Source: an uncultured Acetatifactor sp.
GTDB taxonomy: Bacteria > Bacillota > Clostridia > Lachnospirales > Lachnospiraceae
NCBI GenBank assembly: GCA_934433135.1
Contig: CAKRZO010000016.1
Span: 21,772 to 85,771, forward strand
Direction: 5' to 3'
Length of the DNA stretch: 64,000 bases
Shown here: positions 33,753 to 41,652 of the stretch, piece after piece
Position numbering within the stretch: position 1 is the first letter of the stretch
How the letters are laid out: each line of letters begins with the position of its first letter
The notes under the pieces: generated by a model
The model's database searches: none
What the model saw: only the letters and a program-made list of their open reading frames with translations
What the model was told of the DNA's origin: nothing
Translations under genes and position numbers: made by a program

Positions 33753-34646
33753 TCAATACTTCCTGCGGTTCTTCAGTTCTTCATAAAGAGCGCAGTAATT
33801 CTCATAACGCATAGGAGAAACCAGACCGGCTGCCAGGGCTTTTTTGACACCGCAGTCCGGTTCCGATATGTGGGAGCAGCCACTGAAACGGCATTCCCTT
33901 TCAAATGATGCAAATTCCGGATAATACTCCTGTAGCTGCTCCTTTTCCAGGTCAAACAGCCCCAGGGAACTGAAACCGGGAGTATCCAGAACATAACCAT
34001 TCTCCAGGGCAATCAGTTCCGAATGCCTTGTGGTATGTTTGCCCCGATCAATCTTTCTGCTGATGGCTCCGGTCTGCATCCGGACAGAAGTCTGCAGGCT
34101 GTTGATGATTGTAGATTTCCCTACACCGCTGGGACCTGCCACCGTAGTAGTCTTGCCGGCAAGAAGTCTGCCGATCTCTCCGATCCCGACCTGACCCCTG
34201 GCGCTGGTCAACAGGGGCATATATCCGCAGTTCTGATAAATCTGCCGATAGCCTTCCCCTTTGCCTTCTTCATCCAGATCTTCTTTGTTAAAACAAATGA
34301 TGCAGGGAATCTTTTGCTGCTGCATCATAATCAAAAAACGATCCAACAGATTAAAATTCGGCTGAGGCTTTACTACGGAAAAAATAACCAGCGCCTGATC
34401 TACATTTGCCACAGCAGGACGGATCAATTCACTGCGTCTGTCCAGAATTTCAACAATGTTTCCGGTATGAACCGTTTCATCCACGATATCCATACATACA
34501 TCATCCCCTACCAGGGGTATTTGGTTGTTTTTCCGGAAAATCCCTTTCGCTTTGCACTCGTAAACCCCCTGTCCGGGAACATGAACATAGTAAAACCCTG
34601 CAATTCCTTTGATAATCTTTCCTTTTACACTCGCATATACGCTCAT
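33753..34646 (-). CDS. rsgA: Ribosome small subunit-dependent GTPase A
   Basis: A 297-residue circularly permuted GTPase: N-terminal OB fold (KGKIIKGIAGFYYV), then G4 FNKEDLDE near residue 125, P-loop AGPSGVGKSTIIN near 173, DTPGF near 220, and a zinc motif CRFSGCSHISEPDC near 255. RsgA helps late maturation of the 30S subunit. ATG 34646 fits the family start; the open frame upstream is not homologous. It closes the priA-def-fmt-rsmB-rlmN-stp-prkC-rsgA run. The 160 bases before it contain one long hairpin (CATTTGG..CCAAATG) and nothing else recognisable. Confidence 0.95.
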   Translation of the reverse strand: MSVYASVKGKIIKGIAGFYYVHVPGQGVYECKAKGIFRKNNQIPLVGDDVCMDIVDETVHTGNIVEILDRRSELIRPAVANVDQALVIFSVVKPQPNFNLLDRFLIMMQQQKIPCIICFNKEDLDEEGKGEGYRQIYQNCGYMPLLTSARGQVGIGEIGRLLAGKTTTVAGPSGVGKSTIINSLQTSVRMQTGAISRKIDRGKHTTRHSELIALENGYVLDTPGFSSLGLFDLEKEQLQEYYPEFASFERECRFSGCSHISEPDCGVKKALAAGLVSPMRYENYCALYEELKNRRKY

Positions 34647-34806
34647 TCTTCTTTTGCTGACCTTTCCGCTGACTCTTCTTTCTCTTTTTCTGCTGCTTCT
34701 TTCTTCCGTTACATCATTTTCACCGATAATAACACATTTGGAGCACAAATCGTGCCCCAAATGATTTACCTGCTGCTTATTTTTCCGACATTTCCGTTCT
34801 GCAGTA

Positions 34807-36642
34807 CTATTGCGCCGCTCCGGTACTGATGTGAATTTCAACAGCCGTTCCCGCCGCAACGGAAGAGCCCTGGGAATAGCTCTGGTAGCATACCTTTCCT
34901 TCCGGAACGGTACTGCTGCTTACATGGGAAACACTGCTGACAACCAGTCCTGCTTCTTCCAGTTTCGCGATAGCAGCCTCTTCTGTAAGTCCTATTACCC
35001 CCGGTACTCTGACACCGTTCTCAATTACCTGTCCCGGATTCGATGCAGAAGACTGTCTGCCTACAATGACAAGGACCTCTCCTCCCTTCGCCAGACTGTT
35101 TCCTCCTTCCGGCACCTGACTGATAATTTGTCCCGGAGTTCCGGCGAAGTCCTGCTGCTGTTCTTTCACCGTAAATCCTGCCTCCGTCAGTATCGTATAA
35201 GCTTCTTCATAGCTTCTGCCCTTGACATCCGGAACTTCCAGTATCTCCGGTCCGGAACTGACTACCAGAACAACCTCTGTACCTGTCTGTACTTCACTTC
35301 CCGCCTCCGGCATGGTCCGAATAACGATATTTTCTCCGATTTCGTCACTCTGCTCATATTCAATTCGCACTTTCAGGTTGAGACTTTTCAGTCTTTCGCC
35401 GGCATCTCCTTCATTCCAACCTACAATAATCTGCGGTATCTGCACCGTCTCCGTCTTATCGGTACCCTGACTTTCGGATGTCTTGCTTTCCTCGGTTGAA
35501 CTTTCTGTCTTCACAATGGGACTATCCGGCTTTTTCTCTGCATCATTACCGAAAATATCAAATACTTTCACCAAAAGGAAAATCACGATTCCGCAGATAA
35601 TCACGCCGGCTACAATCGCCAGAATCGTAGTAATTCTCTCCATTCCCGGATCATAATCGTAATCATCTTCTTCCGGATTTTTCGTATCATTTCTGTCGAA
35701 ACGTTTCTGCCCCTCACGGGTATTTTTCTGTACATTTGTTTTAATCTGCCGGATTTCCTGCGCCTGAACTGCTCTGGTAGCCCCTTTGCTCTCCGGATCA
35801 TTCACCGTAACAAAATCTCCGTCCGGACGAATCAGCGACTGCTTTAAGTCTGCAATCAGTTCACCCATGTTCTGGTATCTGCGGTCCGGTGATTTCTGGC
35901 AGCATTTTAATACAATGGCAGCTACGCTGTCCGGAATTTCAGGAACAAATTCCTTTGGAGAAGGCATTTCTTCCTGAATATGCTTGATCGCAATGGCTAC
36001 GGTGGTATCTCCGTTAAAAGGAACTCTTCCCGTCAGCATCTCAAACAGGGTAATTCCCATGGAGTAAATATCACTCTTTTCGTCACTGTAGCCGCCTCTT
36101 GCCTGCTCCGGTGAAGTGTAATGAACCGATCCCATGACATTGGAAGTAATGGTATTGCTGGTTGCCGCTTTGGCAATACCGAAATCAGTCACCTTTACCT
36201 TCCCGTCTTTGGAAATGATAATATTCTGCGGTTTGATATCTCTGTGAATAATGTGGTTCTTGTGTGCAGCCTCAATCCCCATGCTGACCTGGATCGCAAT
36301 GCTGACGGCTTCCTTAAAAGAAAGCCTGGCTTTCTTCTCAATATATTTTTTCAGAGTAATCCCTTCGATTAATTCCATGACAATATAGTAAATACCGTTT
36401 TCTTCCCCGACATCATAGATATTGACAATGTTAGGATGGGACAGTCCTGCGGCCGCCTGAGCCTCACTTCTGAATTTTGAAACAAAATTGGCATTTTCAC
36501 TGAATTCCTGTTTCAGCACCTTAATCGCTACCAGTCGATTAAGCTTATGGCATTTTGCTTTGTATACATCCGACATTCCGCCGGTTCCTATCTTTTCCAA
36601 AATCTCGTAGCGGTCACCTATCATCATTCCTATCTTGATCAT
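34807..36642 (-). CDS. prkC: Serine/threonine protein kinase PrkC with three PASTA domains
   Basis: A 611-residue membrane kinase: Hanks-type domain (GTGGMSDVYKA loop near residue 20, IIHRDIKPQN near 130, VTDFGIA near 150), a juxtamembrane stretch, one membrane segment near 345-368 (ILAIVAGVIICGIVIFLLV) and three extracellular PASTA repeats. PASTA kinases sense muropeptides or lipid II and control cell-wall growth and germination. The frame also offers starts at 36648, 36654 and a TTG at 36663; 36642 has GAGGA five bases upstream. It pairs with the phosphatase gene just before it. Confidence 0.96.
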   Translation of the reverse strand: MIKIGMMIGDRYEILEKIGTGGMSDVYKAKCHKLNRLVAIKVLKQEFSENANFVSKFRSEAQAAAGLSHPNIVNIYDVGEENGIYYIVMELIEGITLKKYIEKKARLSFKEAVSIAIQVSMGIEAAHKNHIIHRDIKPQNIIISKDGKVKVTDFGIAKAATSNTITSNVMGSVHYTSPEQARGGYSDEKSDIYSMGITLFEMLTGRVPFNGDTTVAIAIKHIQEEMPSPKEFVPEIPDSVAAIVLKCCQKSPDRRYQNMGELIADLKQSLIRPDGDFVTVNDPESKGATRAVQAQEIRQIKTNVQKNTREGQKRFDRNDTKNPEEDDYDYDPGMERITTILAIVAGVIICGIVIFLLVKVFDIFGNDAEKKPDSPIVKTESSTEESKTSESQGTDKTETVQIPQIIVGWNEGDAGERLKSLNLKVRIEYEQSDEIGENIVIRTMPEAGSEVQTGTEVVLVVSSGPEILEVPDVKGRSYEEAYTILTEAGFTVKEQQQDFAGTPGQIISQVPEGGNSLAKGGEVLVIVGRQSSASNPGQVIENGVRVPGVIGLTEEAAIAKLEEAGLVVSSVSHVSSSTVPEGKVCYQSYSQGSSVAAGTAVEIHISTGAAQ

Positions 36643-36669
36643 GCTCATCCTCATTCCTCTCAATTTTCA

Positions 36670-36697
36670 TAACAGTTCAGACGTGCCTTACGCAAAG
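36670..36697 (+). repeat. Diverged partial element A6 across the stp stop codon
   Basis: TAACAGTTCAGACGTGCCTT then ACGCAAAG aligns with GTAACAGTTCAGACGCGCC then ATTCGCAAAA of other copies with a few changes. The stp stop codon (36688-36690) lies inside it. Confidence 0.55.
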
Positions 36698-37422
36698 GGT
36701 TCTATCAAAATTACTGCTATATTATCCTTTCCGCCGCTTTCATTGGCCGAGTCCACTAATGCCATGGCTTTGGAACGAATATCCTCTTCCCTTACCAGAA
36801 TCCTGCGAATTTCTTCATCTTCAAGCATATTGGTCAGACCGTCAGAACACATAAGTACAATATCTCCCTGCACCAGATCTACGGAAAAGAAATCCGCTTC
36901 CACAGTTTTACTGGCACCAATCGCCCTGGTAATGATATTCTTATCGGGATGGTTTCTGGCCTGCTCTCTGTCAATGCCTCCCATCCGCACCATCTCTTCC
37001 ACCAGAGAATGATCTCTGGTAACCTGACGGATTCCGCCGCTTATAATGTTAATGATATAAAGTCTGCTGTCTCCTACATTGGCAACTTCCAGTGTGCCGT
37101 TTTCATAAACGGCTGCCACAACCGTGGTTCCCATGCCGGAAAGACCTTCCTCTTCAGAGGCTTTCTGCCGCACTCTGCTGTTGGCTGTTTCGATTGCCTT
37201 GCGCAAAACTTTTACCGGATTTTTATCCGGTTCTTCGGCGATGACGGACAGCATGGTCTCTACTGTATATTGAGAAGCATAATCTCCCGCGTTATGTCCT
37301 CCCATACCGTCTGCCACGATGAATACATTCGGCAACTGTCCTATAGGGTTTTCACAGGCAAAGACATAATCCTGATTCCGCTTTCTTTTTCTGCCGATGT
37401 CCGTTATGGAAAATGCTTTCAA
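36688..37422 (-). CDS. stp: PP2C-type serine/threonine phosphatase (TTG start, coupled to rlmN)
   Basis: A 244-residue PPM phosphatase with the metal-binding motifs in order: RNQDYVF, VADGMGGHNAG near residue 40, GTTVVAA near 100, NVGDSRLY near 117, SDGLTNML near 190 and GGKDNIAVILI at the end. It reverses PrkC phosphorylation. The TTG at 37422 overlaps the rlmN TGA as TTGA, a normal coupling arrangement, and has GGGGG eight bases upstream. The open frame extends 25 codons further but into rlmN. Confidence 0.94.
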   Translation of the reverse strand: MKAFSITDIGRKRKRNQDYVFACENPIGQLPNVFIVADGMGGHNAGDYASQYTVETMLSVIAEEPDKNPVKVLRKAIETANSRVRQKASEEEGLSGMGTTVVAAVYENGTLEVANVGDSRLYIINIISGGIRQVTRDHSLVEEMVRMGGIDREQARNHPDKNIITRAIGASKTVEADFFSVDLVQGDIVLMCSDGLTNMLEDEEIRRILVREEDIRSKAMALVDSANESGGKDNIAVILIEPFA

Positions 37423-38534
37423 TCCCTCTTCCCCCCTCTGTCCGGATCTTTCTGACCATTTTTTTGTGTCATATGGCGGCGCCGCAGCTGTCCGCATGCT
37501 CCATCGATGTCTCGTCCCATTTCTCTTCTTACGGTAGCATTGACTCCGTTTTTTTCAAGCCTCGCCTGAAACCTCCTTACCTGACCCTCGGCAGACTGTA
37601 TAAAATCTCTTTCCCGAATCGGATTTACCGGGATCAGATTTACATGACAGTGAAGCGGTTCTGCCAATGCCGCAAGCTCCTGCGCATCTTGAAGCGTGTC
37701 ATTCACGCTGCCTACCAGACTGTATTCAAAGGTAATGCGTCTTCCTGTCTTTTCAAAATAGGTCGCACAGGCTTCCATAAGTTCCCGAATCGAATAGCGG
37801 TTAGCGATGGGCATGAGCTTTTTGCGCTTCTCATCGGTCGTTGCATGAAGTGAAAGCGCCAGTGTGATCGAAAGTTGCTCCTCTGCCAGTTTTCTCATTT
37901 CCGGAACCAATCCGCAGGTAGAGACCGTAACATTCCTCTGGCTGATATGAAGACCGCCTTCACTTGTAAGAATCCGGATAAAACGCAGCAAATTCTCATA
38001 ATTATCCAATGGTTCGCCGGTACCCATCACGACAACATTGGAAACCCTTTCCCCGGTATAACGGGTAATGGCATAGATCTGATCCAGCATTTCTCCGGCT
38101 GTCAGATTCCTCTCCAGGCCATCCAGTGTGGAAGCGCAGAAGCGGCAGCCCATGCGGCAGCCAACCTGTGAAGAAATGCATACGGAATTTCCATGTTTAT
38201 AACGCATCCAGACACTTTCCACCACATTTCCGTCGGACAGACCGAATAAAAACTTCCTGGTTCCGTCCAGCTTTGATTCCTGCATATCCACCAGCTGCAA
38301 TGCCGTGTAATCATATCGGTTCCGGCACTCCTGTCTGAAAGCTTCCGGCAGATTGGTCATTTCCTCAAAACTTCTTGCCAGCTTATTATGCATCCAGTCA
38401 TACATCTGCACTGCCCGGAAAGCCTTCTGCCCGCTTTCCGTCAGCTCTTTTTTCAATTCTTCTATTGTCCTGGATTTGATATCTTCCTTTTTTCCTGCTT
38501 CTGTTCCCAATTTTTTCCCGTTTCCTGACTGCAT
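37419..38534 (-). CDS. rlmN: 23S rRNA/tRNA (adenine-C2)-methyltransferase RlmN
   Basis: A 371-residue radical SAM enzyme. The cluster motif CRMGCRFCAS is near residue 126, VVMGTGEPLDNYE near 170, and the essential mechanism cysteine is in the C-terminal ACGQLR region. It methylates A2503 of 23S rRNA and A37 of some tRNAs. Compared with relatives, the N-terminus carries about 17 extra residues rich in Gly, Lys and Glu before DIKS; an alternative internal start was not found. It follows rsmB by 107 bases and is coupled to stp. Confidence 0.95.
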   Translation of the reverse strand: MQSGNGKKLGTEAGKKEDIKSRTIEELKKELTESGQKAFRAVQMYDWMHNKLARSFEEMTNLPEAFRQECRNRYDYTALQLVDMQESKLDGTRKFLFGLSDGNVVESVWMRYKHGNSVCISSQVGCRMGCRFCASTLDGLERNLTAGEMLDQIYAITRYTGERVSNVVVMGTGEPLDNYENLLRFIRILTSEGGLHISQRNVTVSTCGLVPEMRKLAEEQLSITLALSLHATTDEKRKKLMPIANRYSIRELMEACATYFEKTGRRITFEYSLVGSVNDTLQDAQELAALAEPLHCHVNLIPVNPIRERDFIQSAEGQVRRFQARLEKNGVNATVRREMGRDIDGACGQLRRRHMTQKNGQKDPDRGGKRD

Positions 38535-38641
38535 TTATGCTTTTATCCGTTTTGACTTTTGTTTCCCCTGTTTTACCGTTTTGCTTCCCTGCGTCTGCCA
38601 ATCTATCCGCATTTGTTTCCATTGTATTTCCTGTTACTCTT

Positions 38642-40006
38642 TTATGCTTCTTTCGGTTTTCGCCTAAGCTTTGCAAAAAAGAAGCCGTCACAGTCATCTT
38701 TTCCGGGCATCAGCTGCAGCATACCGCCTTTTGCTCGCTCTTTCAGACAATCAGGAAGATTGTTCTCCATGCTTTGCAGCTCAAACGGAAAATTCCGACA
38801 GACCCACTCACACATTTTCTCGTTTTCTTCCCGGTGTACCGTGCAGGTACTATACAAGAGTATACCGCCCGGTTTTACATAACGCCAACTGCCTTCTATA
38901 ATCGCTTTCTGAAGCGTTTCAAGCTCCGCAAAGGACTCTTCGCTCACATGATACTTAATATCCCGCTTTTTTCCGATGACACCAAGCCCGGAACAGGGTA
39001 CATCCAGAAAAACGATATCGGCCTTTTCCAGATAATTTTCATCCGTTACACGACCGTCCCACTGCTGTACGGTAACATTGTCACAGTTCATTCTGAAAAA
39101 ATTTTCCTCTATCAGGGGCAGTTTACTCTCTGAAACGTCTCTTGCAAGAACCTTTCCTGCCTTTTCGGCTGCAAGTATACTCTTGCCTCCCGGAGCCGCG
39201 CAAACATCTATTACAAAATCATCCGCTCCCGGTGCGGCAGCTTCCACCGCCAGCATGGAACTGACATCCTGTACCGTAAATGCTCCCTGCAGAAAGCCCG
39301 GAAGCATTGCCACATTATCGGTTTTTTCCAACAGATAGGCATACTCCAGATAGGGAGAAGGACGTACCGTTACTCCCAACGCTTCCATTCGAGCAATATA
39401 CTCCATTCTCTGCTTTTTGTCAAGGCTTGTCTGAAAACGGATACTCACGGGATGAATTTGCAAAAGTCCCTCTAACATTCTTTCCGTATCTTCTCTTCCA
39501 TATTCATCCAGCCACAGCTTCACGATCGGAACCGGCATGGAATAACGTACGGACAAATATGCAAGGGGATCTTTTTGTGCGTCCGGCCAGACAATTTTTT
39601 CTTTGCCTCTTGCAATATTTCGCAGAACGCCGTTCACAAACCCTTTCAGATTACGGAATCCCTTTTTCTGTGCCAGGTTCACGGCTTCATTGCACACTGC
39701 ACTGTCCGGAATACGATCCATATACAGAATCTGATAGGTACTCATACGCAAAAGATTGCGGATGAACGGCTTCATCTTACGAACAGGAAGACTGGAAAAC
39801 TGTCCGATCACATAATCCAGCTCTAACTGCCTTTCCACGCAACCTTCTGTCATACGCTTCATCATTGCCTTATCCCGCGCAGGCAGGTAGTCATATTTAT
39901 CCAATACGTTTTTCATCAATCTATGGGAATATTCCTTCTGTTCCCCCGTGGAAGAAGTTTCTTCCATGGAAAGCAATACTTCCATTACCACTTCTCTGAT
40001 ATTCAA
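38642..40006 (-). CDS. rsmB: 16S rRNA (cytosine967-C5)-methyltransferase RsmB
   Basis: A 454-residue protein: N-terminal NusB-like domain (residues 1-130) and a SAM-dependent methyltransferase domain with VCAAPGGKSI near 265, DVPCSGLGVIGKK near 332 and the nucleophile region YSTCTVHREENE near 390. Both expected cysteines (PCSG, STCT) are present. It methylates C967 of 16S rRNA. It follows fmt by 15 bases in the conserved run. Confidence 0.96.
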   Translation of the reverse strand: MNIREVVMEVLLSMEETSSTGEQKEYSHRLMKNVLDKYDYLPARDKAMMKRMTEGCVERQLELDYVIGQFSSLPVRKMKPFIRNLLRMSTYQILYMDRIPDSAVCNEAVNLAQKKGFRNLKGFVNGVLRNIARGKEKIVWPDAQKDPLAYLSVRYSMPVPIVKLWLDEYGREDTERMLEGLLQIHPVSIRFQTSLDKKQRMEYIARMEALGVTVRPSPYLEYAYLLEKTDNVAMLPGFLQGAFTVQDVSSMLAVEAAAPGADDFVIDVCAAPGGKSILAAEKAGKVLARDVSESKLPLIEENFFRMNCDNVTVQQWDGRVTDENYLEKADIVFLDVPCSGLGVIGKKRDIKYHVSEESFAELETLQKAIIEGSWRYVKPGGILLYSTCTVHREENEKMCEWVCRNFPFELQSMENNLPDCLKERAKGGMLQLMPGKDDCDGFFFAKLRRKPKEA

Positions 40007-40021
40007 TCTTCCCTGTTCTCC

Positions 40022-40990
40022 CTATCCCAGGATCTCTCCTGCCTGCATATGTGCCCCCGGTAAAAATTCTTTTGCCGTCATGGCCTTTTTTCCTTCCAGC
40101 TGCAGCGCCGTTATTTTCAGAATTCCTTTGCCTGTTTTTACGAAAATAGCTTCTTTGGATAAGGCGACAATGCTCCCGCACTCTTCCTCCGCACCGGGAA
40201 ATGCCTCCTTGGGCTCTTCATATTCCGGTGAAGAATTGTCGCAGTACCATGCTTCCTTTATCTTAAGCTGCTTATCATGATAACGGGTATAGACCCCGGG
40301 CCAGGGATTCAGCGCTTTTACTTTTTGCTCAATCTGCTTGGCGGACTCCCTGAAATCAACCTTGCCCATTTCTTTGGAAATCAGGGAGGCATAACTGCTC
40401 TTTTCCTCTTCCTGCTTTCTCGGATTAAGTTTGCCTTGCTGCAGCAGGACAAGTGTCTCCGTGATGGCCTGCGCCCCGGCCAGAGTAAGCTTTTTCGTCA
40501 GACTTTCATAACCATCCGTCCGCAGGATCGGCACTTCTTTCGTATAAAGAATATCGCCGGTATCCAGCCCCGCATTCATCTGCATAATCGTCACACCGGT
40601 TTTTTCTTCTCCGTTTAAAATCACATGCTGGATGGGAGAAGCTCCACGGTATGCCGGAAGAAGAGATGCATGGATATTCAAACAGCCGTAAGGCGGAATA
40701 TCCAGAATCTCCTGGGACAGGATCTGTCCGAAAGCAGCCACAATATAAACATCCGCAGGATAGGCCTTAATCTGCTCAATGGCTTCCGGCGTCTTAATCC
40801 GCCTCGGCTGCAAAACCGGAAGCTGATATTTCAAAGCGCACTCTTTTACTTCGGAAAACTGCAGCTTGCCGCTGCGGCCTTTGGCCTTGTCCGGCTGTGT
40901 CACCACCGCCGTAACTTCATGGCCTGCTTTTAGAAGTGCCTCCAGCGCTCCCACCGCAAATTCCGGCGTACCCATAAATACTATTTTCAT
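40022..40990 (-). CDS. fmt: Methionyl-tRNA formyltransferase
   Basis: A 322-residue enzyme starting MKIVFMGTPEFAVG. The folate-binding and catalytic motif NIHASLLPAYRGASPIQ is near residue 108 with the essential N-x-H, GVTIMQMNAGLDTGDI near 135, and a C-terminal OB-like domain with ALNPWPGVYTR near 225. It formylates initiator Met-tRNA. AGAGGACTAGC precedes ATG 40990; an upstream ATG in the same frame belongs to the def 3' region. It works with def, the next gene upstream. Confidence 0.97.
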   Translation of the reverse strand: MKIVFMGTPEFAVGALEALLKAGHEVTAVVTQPDKAKGRSGKLQFSEVKECALKYQLPVLQPRRIKTPEAIEQIKAYPADVYIVAAFGQILSQEILDIPPYGCLNIHASLLPAYRGASPIQHVILNGEEKTGVTIMQMNAGLDTGDILYTKEVPILRTDGYESLTKKLTLAGAQAITETLVLLQQGKLNPRKQEEEKSSYASLISKEMGKVDFRESAKQIEQKVKALNPWPGVYTRYHDKQLKIKEAWYCDNSSPEYEEPKEAFPGAEEECGSIVALSKEAIFVKTGKGILKITALQLEGKKAMTAKEFLPGAHMQAGEILG

Positions 40991-41053
40991 GCTAGTCCTC
41001 TTTTCTGCTATAAGAGCATCTTTTTGCTCGGGAACAAATTGCAATCCGTAAAC

Positions 41054-41554
41054 TTATTCGTTATCCTCTTCCTGCACTTCTTCCTCATCGTCATAAGCGG
41101 CATCCTGCAGTTCACCCTCTACTTTTTCCACGTAAAGATGTCCGTCCAAATGATCCAGCTCGTGGCAGATTGCCCGCGCAAGAAGTTCGGTTCCCTCCAA
41201 AACAAAGGTCTGCATATTCACATCCTGTGCTTCTACTTTGACATAATCGGGTCTGGTTACCACGCCTCTCTTGCCCGGTACAGACAGGCAGCCTTCCTGA
41301 CCGGTCTGCTCACCGCTGGTCTCCAGAATTCTGGGATTGATCAGAATGTGGGGGGCTTCTCCGGTCGTGTCAATGACAACAATTCTTTTTAAAATGCCGA
41401 CCTGACAGGCAGCCAGCCCTACGCCTTCCGCCTCATACATCGTCTCTAACATGTCCTGGATCAGTTCCCTGGTTCTGGGTGTCATTTCCTTTACTTCCTT
41501 ACAATGCTTTGTAAGAACCTCATCCCCGATTTCTCTTATATTCCGAATTGCCAT
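41054..41554 (-). CDS. def: Peptide deformylase
   Basis: A 166-residue metal enzyme with all three motifs: GVGLAACQVG near residue 44, EGCLSVPG near 87 (metal cysteine) and HELDHLDG near 130 (two metal histidines, catalytic glutamate). It removes formyl groups from new proteins. The C-terminus is unusually acidic, ending in a run of Glu and Asp after DAAYDDEE. AGGAAAAGAAC precedes the ATG. It stands between priA and fmt. Confidence 0.97.
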   Translation of the reverse strand: MAIRNIREIGDEVLTKHCKEVKEMTPRTRELIQDMLETMYEAEGVGLAACQVGILKRIVVIDTTGEAPHILINPRILETSGEQTGQEGCLSVPGKRGVVTRPDYVKVEAQDVNMQTFVLEGTELLARAICHELDHLDGHLYVEKVEGELQDAAYDDEEEVQEEDNE

Positions 41555-41652
41555 GTTCTTTTCCTGCCTTTCCGCTTTTCTTACTGTTATATTTTTATGG
41601 CTTTCGCCTCTGTGGATACCATAAGATTGCTCCGTACTGCGTACTCCCGCAA

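Noticed and set aside
38398..38697. Minus-strand 99-codon frame rich in Lys, Asn and Arg
   Set aside because: It overlaps rsmB and rlmN in another frame, with no ribosome site or homology; treated as a shadow.
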